Both the position numbers and the translations under genes were made by a program. From contig MHRQ01000020.1 of NCBI GenBank assembly GCA_001821015.1, positions 108,977 to 141,534 on the forward strand: DNA of 32,558 bases. Direction: 5' to 3'. Below are positions 1-6,282 of the stretch, one piece after another; position 1 is the stretch's first letter, and each line of letters begins with the position of its first letter. The notes beneath the pieces are model-generated. The model did not search any database, was not told the origin of the DNA, and was given only the letters and a program-made list of their open reading frames with translations. Source of the stretch: Candidatus Taylorbacteria bacterium RIFCSPHIGHO2_02_FULL_46_13 (GTDB taxonomy: Bacteria > Patescibacteriota > Minisyncoccia > Phycocordibacterales > DSPV01).

Positions 1-1
1 C

Positions 2-748
2 GCGGAGGCGGTGAAGAATTTGATTGCGAGTGCGGGGGAGTGGGCGGTGTCAAAAATAACCTCGGCATTGGGAGTCTTTGAACGAGTCAATGTCGGCACT
101 GCGGCAGTCCAAAACGGCTTGGAAATGAAGGATTCCGCGACCGGAGAGACTTATTGCGTTACTATCAAAAATGGCGAATGGAACAAAGCGACAGGAACTT
201 GCGACAGTCCGACTGCTACAACCGGTGGCCCCATTGTCACCATTCAGGGCAATAATCCGGCGAGTATAGAAGTGGGGACGAGTTATGTTGACTTGGGAGT
301 TATTGCGCAAGACAGCAACGGTATTGATTTGAGCATTCGTTATTTTGTAAACGGCGCGCAAGTCAGCGCGATTTCACTTGACACTTCCACCAGCACCACT
401 TACACCATTGATTATTCGGCGACGGACAATGCCGGCTTAACGGCAACTTCTACACGCATCGTGAATGTGGAGAACCAACCACTACAACCACTACAACCAC
501 TAACAGCCAACAACCAACCACCGGAAGAAACTGCCACAACCACTTCGCCAGTCATTCCACCCGCAGAACCGCCTGCCCCAATTCCTGAATCAGCGACCAG
601 CACTCCGCCAGTGGTAAGTCCGATCGAACCGCCGATTGCGGAAACTCCAACAGACACAGCCACGACTACCCTTGATGTGGGTACCTCAACATCCGAGACC
701 GATACCGCAAGCGCCGAGGTAACGTCAGGCACGGGGACGACAGAATGA
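2..748 (+). CDS. C-terminal part of a secreted/surface protein with an Ig-like (DUF5011-type) domain, cut by the window edge
   Basis: The frame is open from the first bases of the window, so the gene probably begins upstream; the GTG at 11 is only the first candidate start seen here. Counting from that GTG, residues 45-66 (ETYCVTIKNGEWNKATGTC) resemble a segment found near the ends of large Patescibacteria surface proteins. Residues about 73-155 form a beta-rich Ig-like unit of the DUF5011/HYR kind (GTSYVDLGVIAQDS, later YSATDNAGLTATSTRIVNV). The last 90 residues are a Pro/Thr/Ser/Glu-rich tail without a membrane anchor. The final residues, DTASAEVTSGTGT, are encoded by a copy of the dispersed repeat found through the next 4.5 kb. 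Role in adhesion or envelope structure is inferred from composition only. Confidence 0.6.
   Translation, partial: AEAVKNLIASAGEWAVSKITSALGVFERVNVGTAAVQNGLEMKDSATGETYCVTIKNGEWNKATGTCDSPTATTGGPIVTIQGNNPASIEVGTSYVDLGVIAQDSNGIDLSIRYFVNGAQVSAISLDTSTSTTYTIDYSATDNAGLTATSTRIVNVENQPLQPLQPLTANNQPPEETATTTSPVIPPAEPPAPIPESATSTPPVVSPIEPPIAETPTDTATTTLDVGTSTSETDTASAEVTSGTGTTE
692..739 (-). repeat. Dispersed island repeat, copy A (reverse orientation)
   Basis: This 48-bp stretch matches the stretch at 2629-2676 at 41 of 48 positions without gaps. Its reverse complement aligns with 4591-4634 (shared blocks cgtccc, gacgtt, ggcg, tgcgg). It supplies the last codons of the upstream surface-protein gene. Confidence 0.6.
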
Positions 749-849
749 TAGGAAAATTGACGCTAGTCAAATCTTGTTGTTTTGATTGTATCACGAATGA
801 GGGGGTTTGAGCTAAAAACTCAAGAAAAGCGTGATATAGGGCTGTGCTA

Positions 850-878
850 TTGACTTTCATTAATATTTTTAATATCAT
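850..878 (+). promoter_or_regulatory. Promoter of toxin-antitoxin pair 1
   Basis: TTGACT (850-855), a 17-bp spacer, then TATCAT (873-878). The box ends 8 bases before the antitoxin ATG, so the transcript would be essentially leaderless. Confidence 0.45.
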
Positions 879-886
879 AGTAATAT

Positions 887-1084
887 ATGGTTACAATAAC
901 TATACCCAAAACTTTAACTAAAGCAGGTGAGCTCGTCCTCATATCTAAAAAGGAATTAAATGAGCTTATTGCTCGTGCGGGTGATGTCGTAAAAGAAAAT
1001 GATATTTTACGCTGGTCTCGTGAGGCTAAAGTATTAAGGAAAAATGGTAAATTACCAGTCCTTCGATCCCTGAGGTCTCTATGA
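887..1084 (+). CDS. Putative antitoxin of a RelE/ParE-type toxin-antitoxin pair
   Basis: A 65-residue protein whose stop overlaps the start of the following toxin gene by four bases (ATGA), the classic translational coupling of type II toxin-antitoxin operons. The N-terminus (VTITIPKTLTKAGELVLISKKELNELI) looks like a short beta-strand/helix DNA-binding or dimerisation segment. The C-terminal half (VKENDILRWSREAKVLRKNGKLP) is charged and helical, as expected for the part that wraps the toxin. No exact family can be named from sequence alone. Expected role: neutralise the toxin and repress the operon promoter. Start chosen because the ATG lies just after a good -10 box. Confidence 0.7.
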   Translation: MVTITIPKTLTKAGELVLISKKELNELIARAGDVVKENDILRWSREAKVLRKNGKLPVLRSLRSL

Positions 1085-1344
1085 TTATTTATTATCATCC
1101 TCGTTTTCAAAGAAGTTATCGTGGGCTAGAACAGAAAACTAAAATGCGAGCTGAAGCACGTTTGGAAATCTTTAAGAAGAATCCATTCGATAGTCGTTTG
1201 GGAACCCACCGTCTCCACGGAAAGCTCAAAAAACAGTTAAGCTATTCTGTAAATTCTCAATATAGAATTTTATTTGAATTTCTAAATAAAGATAAGACCG
1301 AAGTGATATTTCTTGATATAGGTACTCATGATATCTATAAATAA
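1081..1344 (+). CDS. RelE/ParE superfamily toxin (YafQ/RelE-like)
   Basis: An 87-residue basic protein with the RelE/ParE fold pattern: an N-terminal strand (MIIYYHPRFQRSYRGL), two helices, then the core strands HRLHGKLKKQLSYSVNSQYRILFEF and a terminal strand VIFLDIGTHDIYK. The L.G.L....S.S...YRI.F pattern and terminal H-[DR]-x-[IV]-Y are typical of ribosome-dependent mRNA endonuclease toxins of this superfamily. It follows its antitoxin with a 4-bp overlap. A second toxin with a similar C-terminus (IGHRKDIYK) lies at 2019-2279. Activity on mRNA is inferred from family; a ParE-like role on gyrase cannot be excluded. Confidence 0.8.
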   Translation: MIIYYHPRFQRSYRGLEQKTKMRAEARLEIFKKNPFDSRLGTHRLHGKLKKQLSYSVNSQYRILFEFLNKDKTEVIFLDIGTHDIYK

Positions 1345-1423
1345 TTTTAGATACAATTTATCTAAAGAAGAGATTTTGTAAATAAACTTGTGTATTTGTC
1401 AAATTCTGTATCTTTGTAAATAT

Positions 1424-1718
1424 CACCCCGCACCCTAAAATCCGTGATACGCTATTTCAATGATGTATTATATGTATATTTTGAAAAGTTCAAAAGATAA
1501 ACGGTTGTATATCGGATCAACCGTTGATCTGAAAAAGCGTATCAAAGAACATCAATCTGGAAAGGTTTTTGCTCAGAATATCGTTTACCAGTTATTCTTA
1601 TGTATTACGAAGCGTACCTAGAGGAATTTATGGTCCGAAAAAGAAAAAAGCAATTAAAATATTTTGGCAAAGCATATAAGTCATTGAAAGAGAAATTGAT
1701 GCTCTAGGGTGCGGGGTG
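1424..1718. mobile_element. GIY-YIG endonuclease element bounded by 14-bp inverted repeats
   Basis: The left arm (1424-1437, caccccgcacccta) and right arm (1705-1718, tagggtgcggggtg) are perfect reverse complements enclosing a GIY-YIG reading frame of about 250 bp. The first three bases of the right arm are the stop codon of that frame. The unit is the size of a minimal homing-type cassette. Mobility is an inference; no target-site duplication was identified. Confidence 0.5.
1460..1707 (+). pseudogene. GIY-YIG nuclease family gene, broken by a 1-base deletion
   Basis: The first frame starts ATGATG at 1460 and reads MMYYMYILKSSKDKRLYIGS followed by TVDLKKRIKEHQSGK, the GIY-YIG core (YYMYIL, then LYIGST, then R in KKRIKEH). 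It terminates at 1619-1621. The rest of the family pattern continues in another frame: from 1582, RLPVILMYYEAY, then KKQLKYFGKAYKSLKEKL, ending at the TAG at 1705-1707. Between gct (1570-1572) and cgt (1582-1584) only eight bases remain where nine would keep frame, so a single base was lost near 1573-1581. Intact single-domain proteins of this type have about 80-90 residues. The copy is most likely inactive unless frameshifting rescues it. Confidence 0.75.
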
Positions 1719-1787
1719 CTATGAGAGCAAAAGGTATGCGTGATATGAGATTTGGATTTTTTATTATAATTATGATAGTATCAATAT

Positions 1788-2006
1788 ATGACTACAAAGC
1801 TTATAGAAGAACAATTACACACGCTCAATCAAGAAGTGGCGCTTTTGCGCTCCGCTGTGTTAAGTGTTGTTGGGAGTGCTGATACTGAAGGGGAGTATCG
1901 TCCAGAATTTGTCTCAAGTGTTCTTGCTCGAGTCCACGCGCGTGTTGCTTCTCATAAGTTTACTAACTCTAAAAGTTTTTTAGCGCTTCTCCGAAAGAAA
2001 ACTTAA
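1788..2006 (+). CDS. Putative antitoxin of the second RelE-type pair
   Basis: A 72-residue, mainly helical protein: residues 1-28 can form an amphipathic helix (LIEEQLHTLNQEVALLRSAVLSVV) and the basic C-terminal part (ARVHARVASHKF..SKSFLALLRKK) could bind DNA or toxin. It sits 12 bases upstream of a RelE-like toxin gene. The start is supported by a box TAGTAT (1776-1781) with TTGGAT (1752-1757) 18 bp further upstream; only six bases separate the box from the ATG. It does not resemble the antitoxin at 887-1084, so the two pairs are not a simple duplication. Family not identified. Confidence 0.65.
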   Translation: MTTKLIEEQLHTLNQEVALLRSAVLSVVGSADTEGEYRPEFVSSVLARVHARVASHKFTNSKSFLALLRKKT

Positions 2007-2018
2007 ATATTATTTTCG

Positions 2019-2279
2019 ATGAAGATTCTCTTAGACATTCGTTTTATAGAGGATACCCAAAAATTACCAAAAAGAACTCAAGAAAAATTAGCTCGCTTAC
2101 TTAGAGTCCTTGGGCAAGACCCCTTTAGCTCCTTACTTCACAGCAAACGACTTAGGGGAGATTTGGTAGGTTTTCTTTCTTTTAGAATTACCCAAGAATG
2201 GCGAGTCATTTTTTATTTTCAAGATACGGATACAATCCAAGTAGTAAAAATTGGTCATCGTAAGGATATCTATAAATAA
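2019..2279 (+). CDS. RelE/ParE superfamily toxin, second copy
   Basis: 86 residues with the same layout as the toxin at 1081-1344: MKILLDIRFIEDTQKLPKR at the start, helices to about residue 38, then KRLRGDLVGFLSFRITQEW and the closing strand ending IGHRKDIYK. The conserved core L.G.L.G..SFRI...WRVIF is clear. The DNA around the stop (atatctataaataatttta) is nearly identical in the two toxin genes, so the 3' ends share ancestry. Predicted role: translation-dependent mRNA cleavage, inferred from family. A weak stem-loop lies about 60 bases downstream. Confidence 0.8.
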   Translation: MKILLDIRFIEDTQKLPKRTQEKLARLLRVLGQDPFSSLLHSKRLRGDLVGFLSFRITQEWRVIFYFQDTDTIQVVKIGHRKDIYK

Positions 2280-2341
2280 TTTTAAATATGATTTCTACAA
2301 AAATAGTTCCGTCTATTTATTGCCGAGTGAGTGATGGCAAC

Positions 2342-2450
2342 AAAGGGTTTAATACCCTTTATATTGTGATTGCGTATCCCGTCCCCTGCTTGTCTGCGCA
2401 GGCAGGCCGCGGGGGGATACCTATCTGCGTGCGTAACACGCGCAGGCAGA
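2342..2450. repeat. Cluster of stem-loops in a gene-free stretch
   Basis: The stretch between the second toxin (ends 2279) and 2727 contains no gene I can support. It holds aaagggt/acccttt (2342-2348 with 2354-2360), a longer structure whose outer arms are gtatccc/gggatac (2374-2380 with 2414-2420) around cctgc/gcagg, and an imperfect ctgcg...cgcag hairpin (2425-2445). Such tgcaggcagg-type palindromes are common dispersed repeats in these genomes. A terminator role for the first hairpin is possible, but no T-run follows. Confidence 0.4.
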
Positions 2451-2597
2451 GGACGAGGCTAAACTTTATTGTTTAGCATAGGGGTCTTTATAAATATCGT
2501 GAACGTGGGGGTGATGCAATATCCCAATGTCAAAAAAAGAAAGTATTGGTAGCCAAACAGGGAAAAAGGATATGAGCGCAAAAGCGTTGGCAACTTT

Positions 2598-2705
2598 GCG
2601 TTCCCATGCCGATATTGTCGGGAATAATTCCGGGACCGATACCGCAGGAGCCACGGCAACTTCAGGCACGGGGACGGTCAACCTCGGCATCGGGATGCCC
2701 AGTGC
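2598..2705. repeat. Dispersed island repeat, copies H (forward) and B (reverse)
   Basis: Copy H (2598-2617) matches the reverse complement of the 5105-5125 copy at 18 of 20 positions. Copy B (2629-2676) matches the copy at 692-739 at 41 of 48. A further block (2682-2705) matches 3768-3791 at 22 of 24. Together they form an inverted pair just upstream of the AbiEii-type operon. A 67-codon frame (2527-2730) crosses this area but appears to be composed largely of repeat DNA. Confidence 0.55.
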
Positions 2706-2726
2706 AAAATATGATATAATCTTCAC

Positions 2727-2921
2727 ATGATGAATCACTGGTCAATCAACACAAAAGAGCTTGAGAAATACCCGGAAAATTTTGCTATATGGAAGCTTGA
2801 ACAGTGGGTTAATTGGGGTATTGGAACAAATCGTATCAAAAAAACTGATCTTATAAAATACTGGGATAAAATTGATATAGATGTATGGAAACGTAAGGCG
2901 CTTTCACTAGCCATTTCTTAA
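2727..2921 (+). CDS. Small protein paired with an AbiEii-type nucleotidyltransferase
   Basis: 64 residues, soluble, rich in Lys, Trp and Ile (WSINTKELEKYPENFAIWKLEQWVNWG, then KKTDLIKYWDKIDID). It lies 13 bases upstream of the nucleotidyltransferase gene and appears co-transcribed with it. A perfect TATAAT (2715-2720) ends six bases before the ATG, which fixes the start (a second ATG follows directly) and implies a leaderless message. Position suggests an antitoxin or accessory role, but it lacks the length and winged-helix of AbiEi, so no family name is given. Confidence 0.65.
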   Translation: MMNHWSINTKELEKYPENFAIWKLEQWVNWGIGTNRIKKTDLIKYWDKIDIDVWKRKALSLAIS

Positions 2922-2934
2922 ATACGTTATCTCC

Positions 2935-3594
2935 GTGTCATCAATATTGTCAGAAAATCAAGTCAAGATCCTCTCACTTTTAAGTGAAGAAAGTTTAATT
3001 ACCAACTCTTTCTATCTCTCTGGAGGTACCGCTCTTGCAGAGTTCTACTTAGAGCATCGTCTTTCAGAGGACTTAGATTTTTTTTCCGAAAAAGAATTTG
3101 ATCCATTGTTTATCAGTTCTACATTCAAGAAGCTTCAATCTGAAACTGGTGCACAGAAAGTGCGTTATGAGCAAAGCTTTAATCGCAACCTCTTCTTTTT
3201 GGAACTTGCAAACGAGACAATAAAGACAGAATTTACTTATTTTCCTTTCACGCGAATTGAATCAAAAAAACAATTTGGCAAATTATACATAGATAGTCTT
3301 ATTGATATTGCTGTTAACAAAATCTTCACCATCTATCAAAGGCCACGTTCTAGAGATTTTATAGATTTGTATTGCATTCTCATGAGCGAAAAGTCGTGGG
3401 GGATTGATGAACTGGCAAAAAAAGCTCAGATAAAATTTGATACTTCCATAGATTCGCTTCAGTTGAGTAGCCAATTCGTGAAGTCAGAAATCTTAAAAGA
3501 CTATCCAAATATGATAAAAAAAATTGATGAAAAGGAATGGCAGGACTTTTTTATGAAGGAGGCCAAACGACTTGTAGAATCAAAACTTGAATAG
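2935..3594 (+). CDS. Nucleotidyltransferase, AbiEii/AbiGii toxin family
   Basis: 219 residues. Residues 28-50 carry the signature YLSGGTALAEFYLEHR and SEDLDFF: the GG(T)A motif plus the D-x-D metal-binding pair (D46, D48) of the DNA polymerase beta-like fold used by AbiEii and MenA-type toxins. Residues around 138-147 (RPRSRDFIDLY) match the conserved RD..DLY block. Known members transfer nucleotides, for example to tRNA acceptor ends, and act in toxin-antitoxin or phage-abortive systems; that function here is inferred. Start is GTG at 2935. The gene follows the small protein at 2727 with a 13-base gap, and its stop abuts a copy of the dispersed repeat. Confidence 0.85.
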   Translation: MSSILSENQVKILSLLSEESLITNSFYLSGGTALAEFYLEHRLSEDLDFFSEKEFDPLFISSTFKKLQSETGAQKVRYEQSFNRNLFFLELANETIKTEFTYFPFTRIESKKQFGKLYIDSLIDIAVNKIFTIYQRPRSRDFIDLYCILMSEKSWGIDELAKKAQIKFDTSIDSLQLSSQFVKSEILKDYPNMIKKIDEKEWQDFFMKEAKRLVESKLE

Positions 3595-3595
3595 G

Positions 3596-3634
3596 GCGTC
3601 CCAGTGCCGATATTGACTTGACGTCTGTGGCATC
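3596..3634 (+). repeat. Dispersed island repeat, copy C (forward)
   Basis: Matches the copy at 4591-4629 at 32 of 39 positions without gaps. Its first 21 bases match 5005-5025 at 19 of 21. It begins two bases after the AbiEii-type stop codon. Confidence 0.6.
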
Positions 3635-3667
3635 TTTGATTTTTTCATTCCATGTTAAGATGTCCGC

Positions 3668-5005
3668 ATGTTGAAAAAAGAAGCGAAAGAAAAATCGGCA
3701 AAAGGGGAGAATATCACAGAAGGCAAGGCAATCTCGGCCGGGGAAAATGTCGCGGACGCCACGGCAACTTCGGCATCGGGATGCCCCGTGCCGAAGTTTC
3801 CCGATGTTGAGGCGATAACTTTGAAGCCCGCCGAATCCTGCCCCTACTGCGAGTCGGTTGATTTCGTTAAACGAGGCGTGCGGAAAAATAAATTCGGCGA
3901 AGCGCAGATGTATCTCTGCCGCAATCCGCTGTGTGGCCGCACCTTCACCGCGCGGGACATCAAGGGCAAAAAATTCCCGCTTCGGATCATTATTGAGAGC
4001 ATGAGTTATTACAATCTCGGCTTCACTCTGGAATATGCTTGCGCCTTGGTAAAGAAAAAGTTCGGCTCGGCGCCCGACCCGCAAACTCTTTCGGGGTGGA
4101 TTGAAGAATACAAACCGCTGTGCCGATATGAGCGATTGCGTCCGTATGCGGTCAAGTATTGCAAACCGGAGGAAACCGTTGAGGTGGTAACCATGGCGCA
4201 CCGTCAGCTCTATCGTTTCCGTTATCATCGCGCTAAAACTTATTTGATGCTTGAAGAATTTCGCAATCACTCGTTGAAACCGCTGAAAGAATATCTTGAC
4301 AGTGTTTCCAGCGAAACTCCGCATCAATATTTTCAGGAAGGGGCGCGAATGTCAGAAATTAAAAGCAAGTTTGACAAAGCGGATATGATCGTAAAATCAA
4401 AAGAAAATTTCGCCAATCATCTGGCGGCATTTGTTTTGAAAGCGGTTACGGAGAACAAGGCGCGACACGAAGAATTGCAGAGATTTTTCATCGCTAATGA
4501 TTCGGTAACGGTGGCCACCGAAGTGTCGGTCTATATTCGGCACGAGGATGTGGAGCATATGGAAAATGTTTTGAAATTTAAGATTAGTGAGCGTCCCAAT
4601 CCCGACGTTGCCTTGGCGTCTGCGGCATCCGAGACCATTCCCGCAGGATTCGTGATGTTAAAAGGTCATAAGCGTCCGGTCCCATTTCCCAAACTGTTGA
4701 CCGGTCACATAGACTTCGTCCAAATCAGAAATGGTTGCGTCCATCTTCTGGACTACAAACCGAATGCCGCAAAAGAACAGCCGATTGAACAGCTGACGTG
4801 GTATGCTATGGCTATGAGTCGGCTCACCGGGCTTCGCCTTTTCTCATTCAAATGCGGTTGGTTTGACGAAAAAGATTATTTTGAATTTTATCCGCTTCAT
4901 GTGGTGAAGAAGCTCAATTACAATCGTAAGCGGAATGTCAGGTTTAAGGATGGTAGTAAAGTGGAAATTCCGAGTAAAGTAGACGGGAAGGCAGTTATTG
5001 TTTAG
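3668..5005 (+). CDS. Zinc-ribbon, helix-turn-helix and PD-(D/E)XK (RecB-like) nuclease protein
   Basis: 445 residues. Residues 1-50 are low-complexity and include repeat copy D. Residues 58-89 form a zinc ribbon (CPYC and C84....C89, followed by GRTF), of the type found at the N-termini of IS1-like transposases, followed by a predicted helical DNA-binding segment (about 104-150: YNLGFTLEYACALVKKKFG). The C-terminal half has RecB-family nuclease motifs: E285 in TEVSVY, D349 in GHIDFV, D362-Y-K364 in HLLDYKP, and Q375. Repeat copy E inserts about 20 residues (SERPNPDVALASAASETIPAG, 307-327) just before motif II without breaking the frame. A TAAGAT box ends six bases before the ATG. The domains suggest sequence-specific DNA cleavage; biological role unknown. 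Confidence 0.7.
   Translation: MLKKEAKEKSAKGENITEGKAISAGENVADATATSASGCPVPKFPDVEAITLKPAESCPYCESVDFVKRGVRKNKFGEAQMYLCRNPLCGRTFTARDIKGKKFPLRIIIESMSYYNLGFTLEYACALVKKKFGSAPDPQTLSGWIEEYKPLCRYERLRPYAVKYCKPEETVEVVTMAHRQLYRFRYHRAKTYLMLEEFRNHSLKPLKEYLDSVSSETPHQYFQEGARMSEIKSKFDKADMIVKSKENFANHLAAFVLKAVTENKARHEELQRFFIANDSVTVATEVSVYIRHEDVEHMENVLKFKISERPNPDVALASAASETIPAGFVMLKGHKRPVPFPKLLTGHIDFVQIRNGCVHLLDYKPNAAKEQPIEQLTWYAMAMSRLTGLRLFSFKCGWFDEKDYFEFYPLHVVKKLNYNRKRNVRFKDGSKVEIPSKVDGKAVIV
3752..3791 (-). repeat. Dispersed island repeat, copy D (inside the nuclease gene)
   Basis: Shares gccacggcaacttc with the copy at 2650-2663 and 22 of 24 bases with 2682-2705. It encodes part of the low-complexity N-terminus of the nuclease protein (ADATATSASGCPV). 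Confidence 0.5.
4591..4648 (+). repeat. Dispersed island repeat, copy E (inside the nuclease gene)
   Basis: First 39 bases match copy C at 32 of 39; the reverse complement aligns with copy A. It lies in frame in the nuclease gene between a helical region and the catalytic core, like a coding-sequence insertion. Confidence 0.6.
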
Positions 5006-5125
5006 CGTTCCAGTGCCGATGTTGAGGTTGCACTTGCGGTATTGGGGACTCTTACCGGAATTGGTATACTTAAAAAGTCGGCAAGAGAAGGCTCAACGCG
5101 CCGTTCAATATCGGCACTGGAACGC
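5005..5125. repeat. Inverted pair of the island repeat, copies F and G
   Basis: Copy F (core 5005-5025) and copy G (5105-5125) are reverse complements at 20 of 21 positions. F begins at the last base of the nuclease stop codon; G ends two bases before the ATG of the next gene. The 79 bp between them contain TATACT (5065-5070), a possible -10 box, 56 bases from that ATG. F continues rightward with weaker similarity to the family to about 5048. Confidence 0.6.
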
Positions 5126-5126
5126 G

Positions 5127-5558
5127 ATGTTCAAATTCACCCCCAAAAAACCAATCAGAAGTTTTCGCGATTTGGAAGTTTATCAAAAAACGCTTGAAGG
5201 CGTAGTGATTTTTTATAAGGACATAAGACCGGAGCTCGTGAAGCTTCAATACGATTTACTGGAAGGAATGACCAATTGTGCGCTTTCAATCCCGCTCTTT
5301 GTCGCTGAATCTCACGGCATGCGCTTTTCGGATTTCAAACTAGCGGTTGCCACCCTTGAGAAAGCCATGCAGGACTGCAACAAAATGATTGTTTATCTTG
5401 AACAGACGGCCGGCATTTATGGCACAAAGCTTTCCGTGGACTTAATTGACGACCTTTCGCGTCGCTATATGGATACGCGTGGTAAAATGTTCCGGCTAGA
5501 AAAGTCCTGGCAGAAATTTCGCCAAGCGGATGTGGCGATGTCTAAATTCAAGAAGTAG
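5127..5558 (+). CDS. Four-helix-bundle protein (S23/bAvd-like)
   Basis: 143 residues. The N-terminal SFRDLEVYQKTLE and the layout of four amphipathic helices match the small S23/TIGR02436 four-helix-bundle family, related in fold to the accessory variability protein of diversity-generating retroelements. No reverse transcriptase, template repeat or variable repeat is visible, so a retroelement role is not supported. The frame stays open back to a TTG at 4998, but that part is only repeat copies F and G, so the ATG at 5127 is preferred. Proteins of this family form ring-like oligomers that bind nucleic acid; function here unknown. Confidence 0.7.
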   Translation: MFKFTPKKPIRSFRDLEVYQKTLEGVVIFYKDIRPELVKLQYDLLEGMTNCALSIPLFVAESHGMRFSDFKLAVATLEKAMQDCNKMIVYLEQTAGIYGTKLSVDLIDDLSRRYMDTRGKMFRLEKSWQKFRQADVAMSKFKK

Positions 5559-5565
5559 AGGTTAG

Positions 5566-5582
5566 CGAAGGTTCAACCTTCG
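5566..5582. repeat. REP-like palindrome at the transposase 3' end
   Basis: Perfect 8-bp arms around one central base (cgaaggtt c aaccttcg). Read on the minus strand it provides the last two codons and the stop of the transposase gene (GAA GGT TGA). It also separates two convergent genes. Confidence 0.75.
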
Positions 5583-6250
5583 TTGGAAAATTCAAGATAC
5601 AGTCTAATAAAGCTATCGAAATCACACGTGTTGGGAAAATAAGTTGGGAAAGTCTCTCTAGCTAAGATAGTTTTTTCAGGGCGGCTTTCTCCAGTGTATT
5701 CTTTGTAGCTTGAAAAACGGTAGCCATCCAGGAAGGAATTTGCTTTCCGCATCTTTTGTATACCCGACTCCTTCCAATTTGGCTCTATGAGTTTTACTGG
5801 ATTGAGATGAATGTATGCGAAGAGATATTTCAGGTACTCGTCTGTATGTGCATGTTTTGCCTTGAACCTTCCTTGAAATAATGCTCCAGTACGGTCGTAT
5901 TTTTTGTTGAAGTACATGGTATATGCAGTATTGAGTTTCTGCATGAATTTACTAATACCCAATCCTTTATCGGAAAACTCTTGGACGAGAAGATGAAAGT
6001 GATTTGGCATGAGACAATAGGCTCCGATTTTCACAAGTAATTTTCCACGATTAACGTTAAATATATCAGTTACTGAGATTCCAGAAATGAACAGCTCTCT
6101 TATATCAAGCGCGTTTTCGGTATTACATAAATACAAGAGCATTATAAACCTTGTCCGATCGTGATCATTCAAAAAGGTCTCTCTTTTATCGGTGCCTCTA
6201 TTATAGAGGTGATAATATTCGCCTGTACCGAATTGAAAATTTCTAGTCAT
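5573..6250 (-). CDS. REP-associated tyrosine transposase (RAYT, Y1_Tnp/IS200-like)
   Basis: 225 residues, the usual RAYT length. HLYNRGTDKRETFLND near residue 14 is the conserved first strand. MPNHFHLLVQ gives the metal-binding HUH motif (H84, H86). KFMQKLNTAYTMYFNKKY contains the candidate nucleophilic tyrosine (Y110 or Y113), followed by GALFQGRFKAKH and YLFAYIHLNPVK. All active-site elements appear intact. Such enzymes cut and rejoin single-stranded DNA at REP hairpins and are thought to spread REP sequences. The 3' end lies inside a REP-like palindrome. Start: ATG at 6250. Confidence 0.9.
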   Translation of the reverse strand: MTRNFQFGTGEYYHLYNRGTDKRETFLNDHDRTRFIMLLYLCNTENALDIRELFISGISVTDIFNVNRGKLLVKIGAYCLMPNHFHLLVQEFSDKGLGISKFMQKLNTAYTMYFNKKYDRTGALFQGRFKAKHAHTDEYLKYLFAYIHLNPVKLIEPNWKESGIQKMRKANSFLDGYRFSSYKEYTGESRPEKTILARETFPTYFPNTCDFDSFIRLYLEFSNEG

Positions 6251-6282
6251 ATATCGGTATTGAGTTTATCAGATAAGAAACA

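Noticed and set aside
89-105. A ninth repeat copy (caatgtcggcactgcgg).
   Set aside because: The match is short and the residues it encodes (NVGTAAVQNG) look like ordinary surface-protein sequence, so chance or common coding is likely.
2288-2476. A 62-codon frame on the plus strand after the second toxin.
   Set aside because: It runs through palindromic repeat DNA, has no start signals, and its translation (rich in Arg, Cys and Gly) looks non-protein-like.
2527-2730. A 67-codon frame upstream of the AbiEii partner gene.
   Set aside because: Most of it is made of copies H and B of the dispersed repeat and it overlaps the promoter of the next gene. A decayed gene remains possible.
3551-4327. 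A 258-codon frame on the minus strand.
   Set aside because: It lies opposite the nuclease gene, whose motifs are clear; the translation has no recognisable motif.
5127-5558. A diversity-generating retroelement, because of the Avd-like four-helix protein.
   Set aside because: No reverse transcriptase gene and no template/variable repeat pair were seen.
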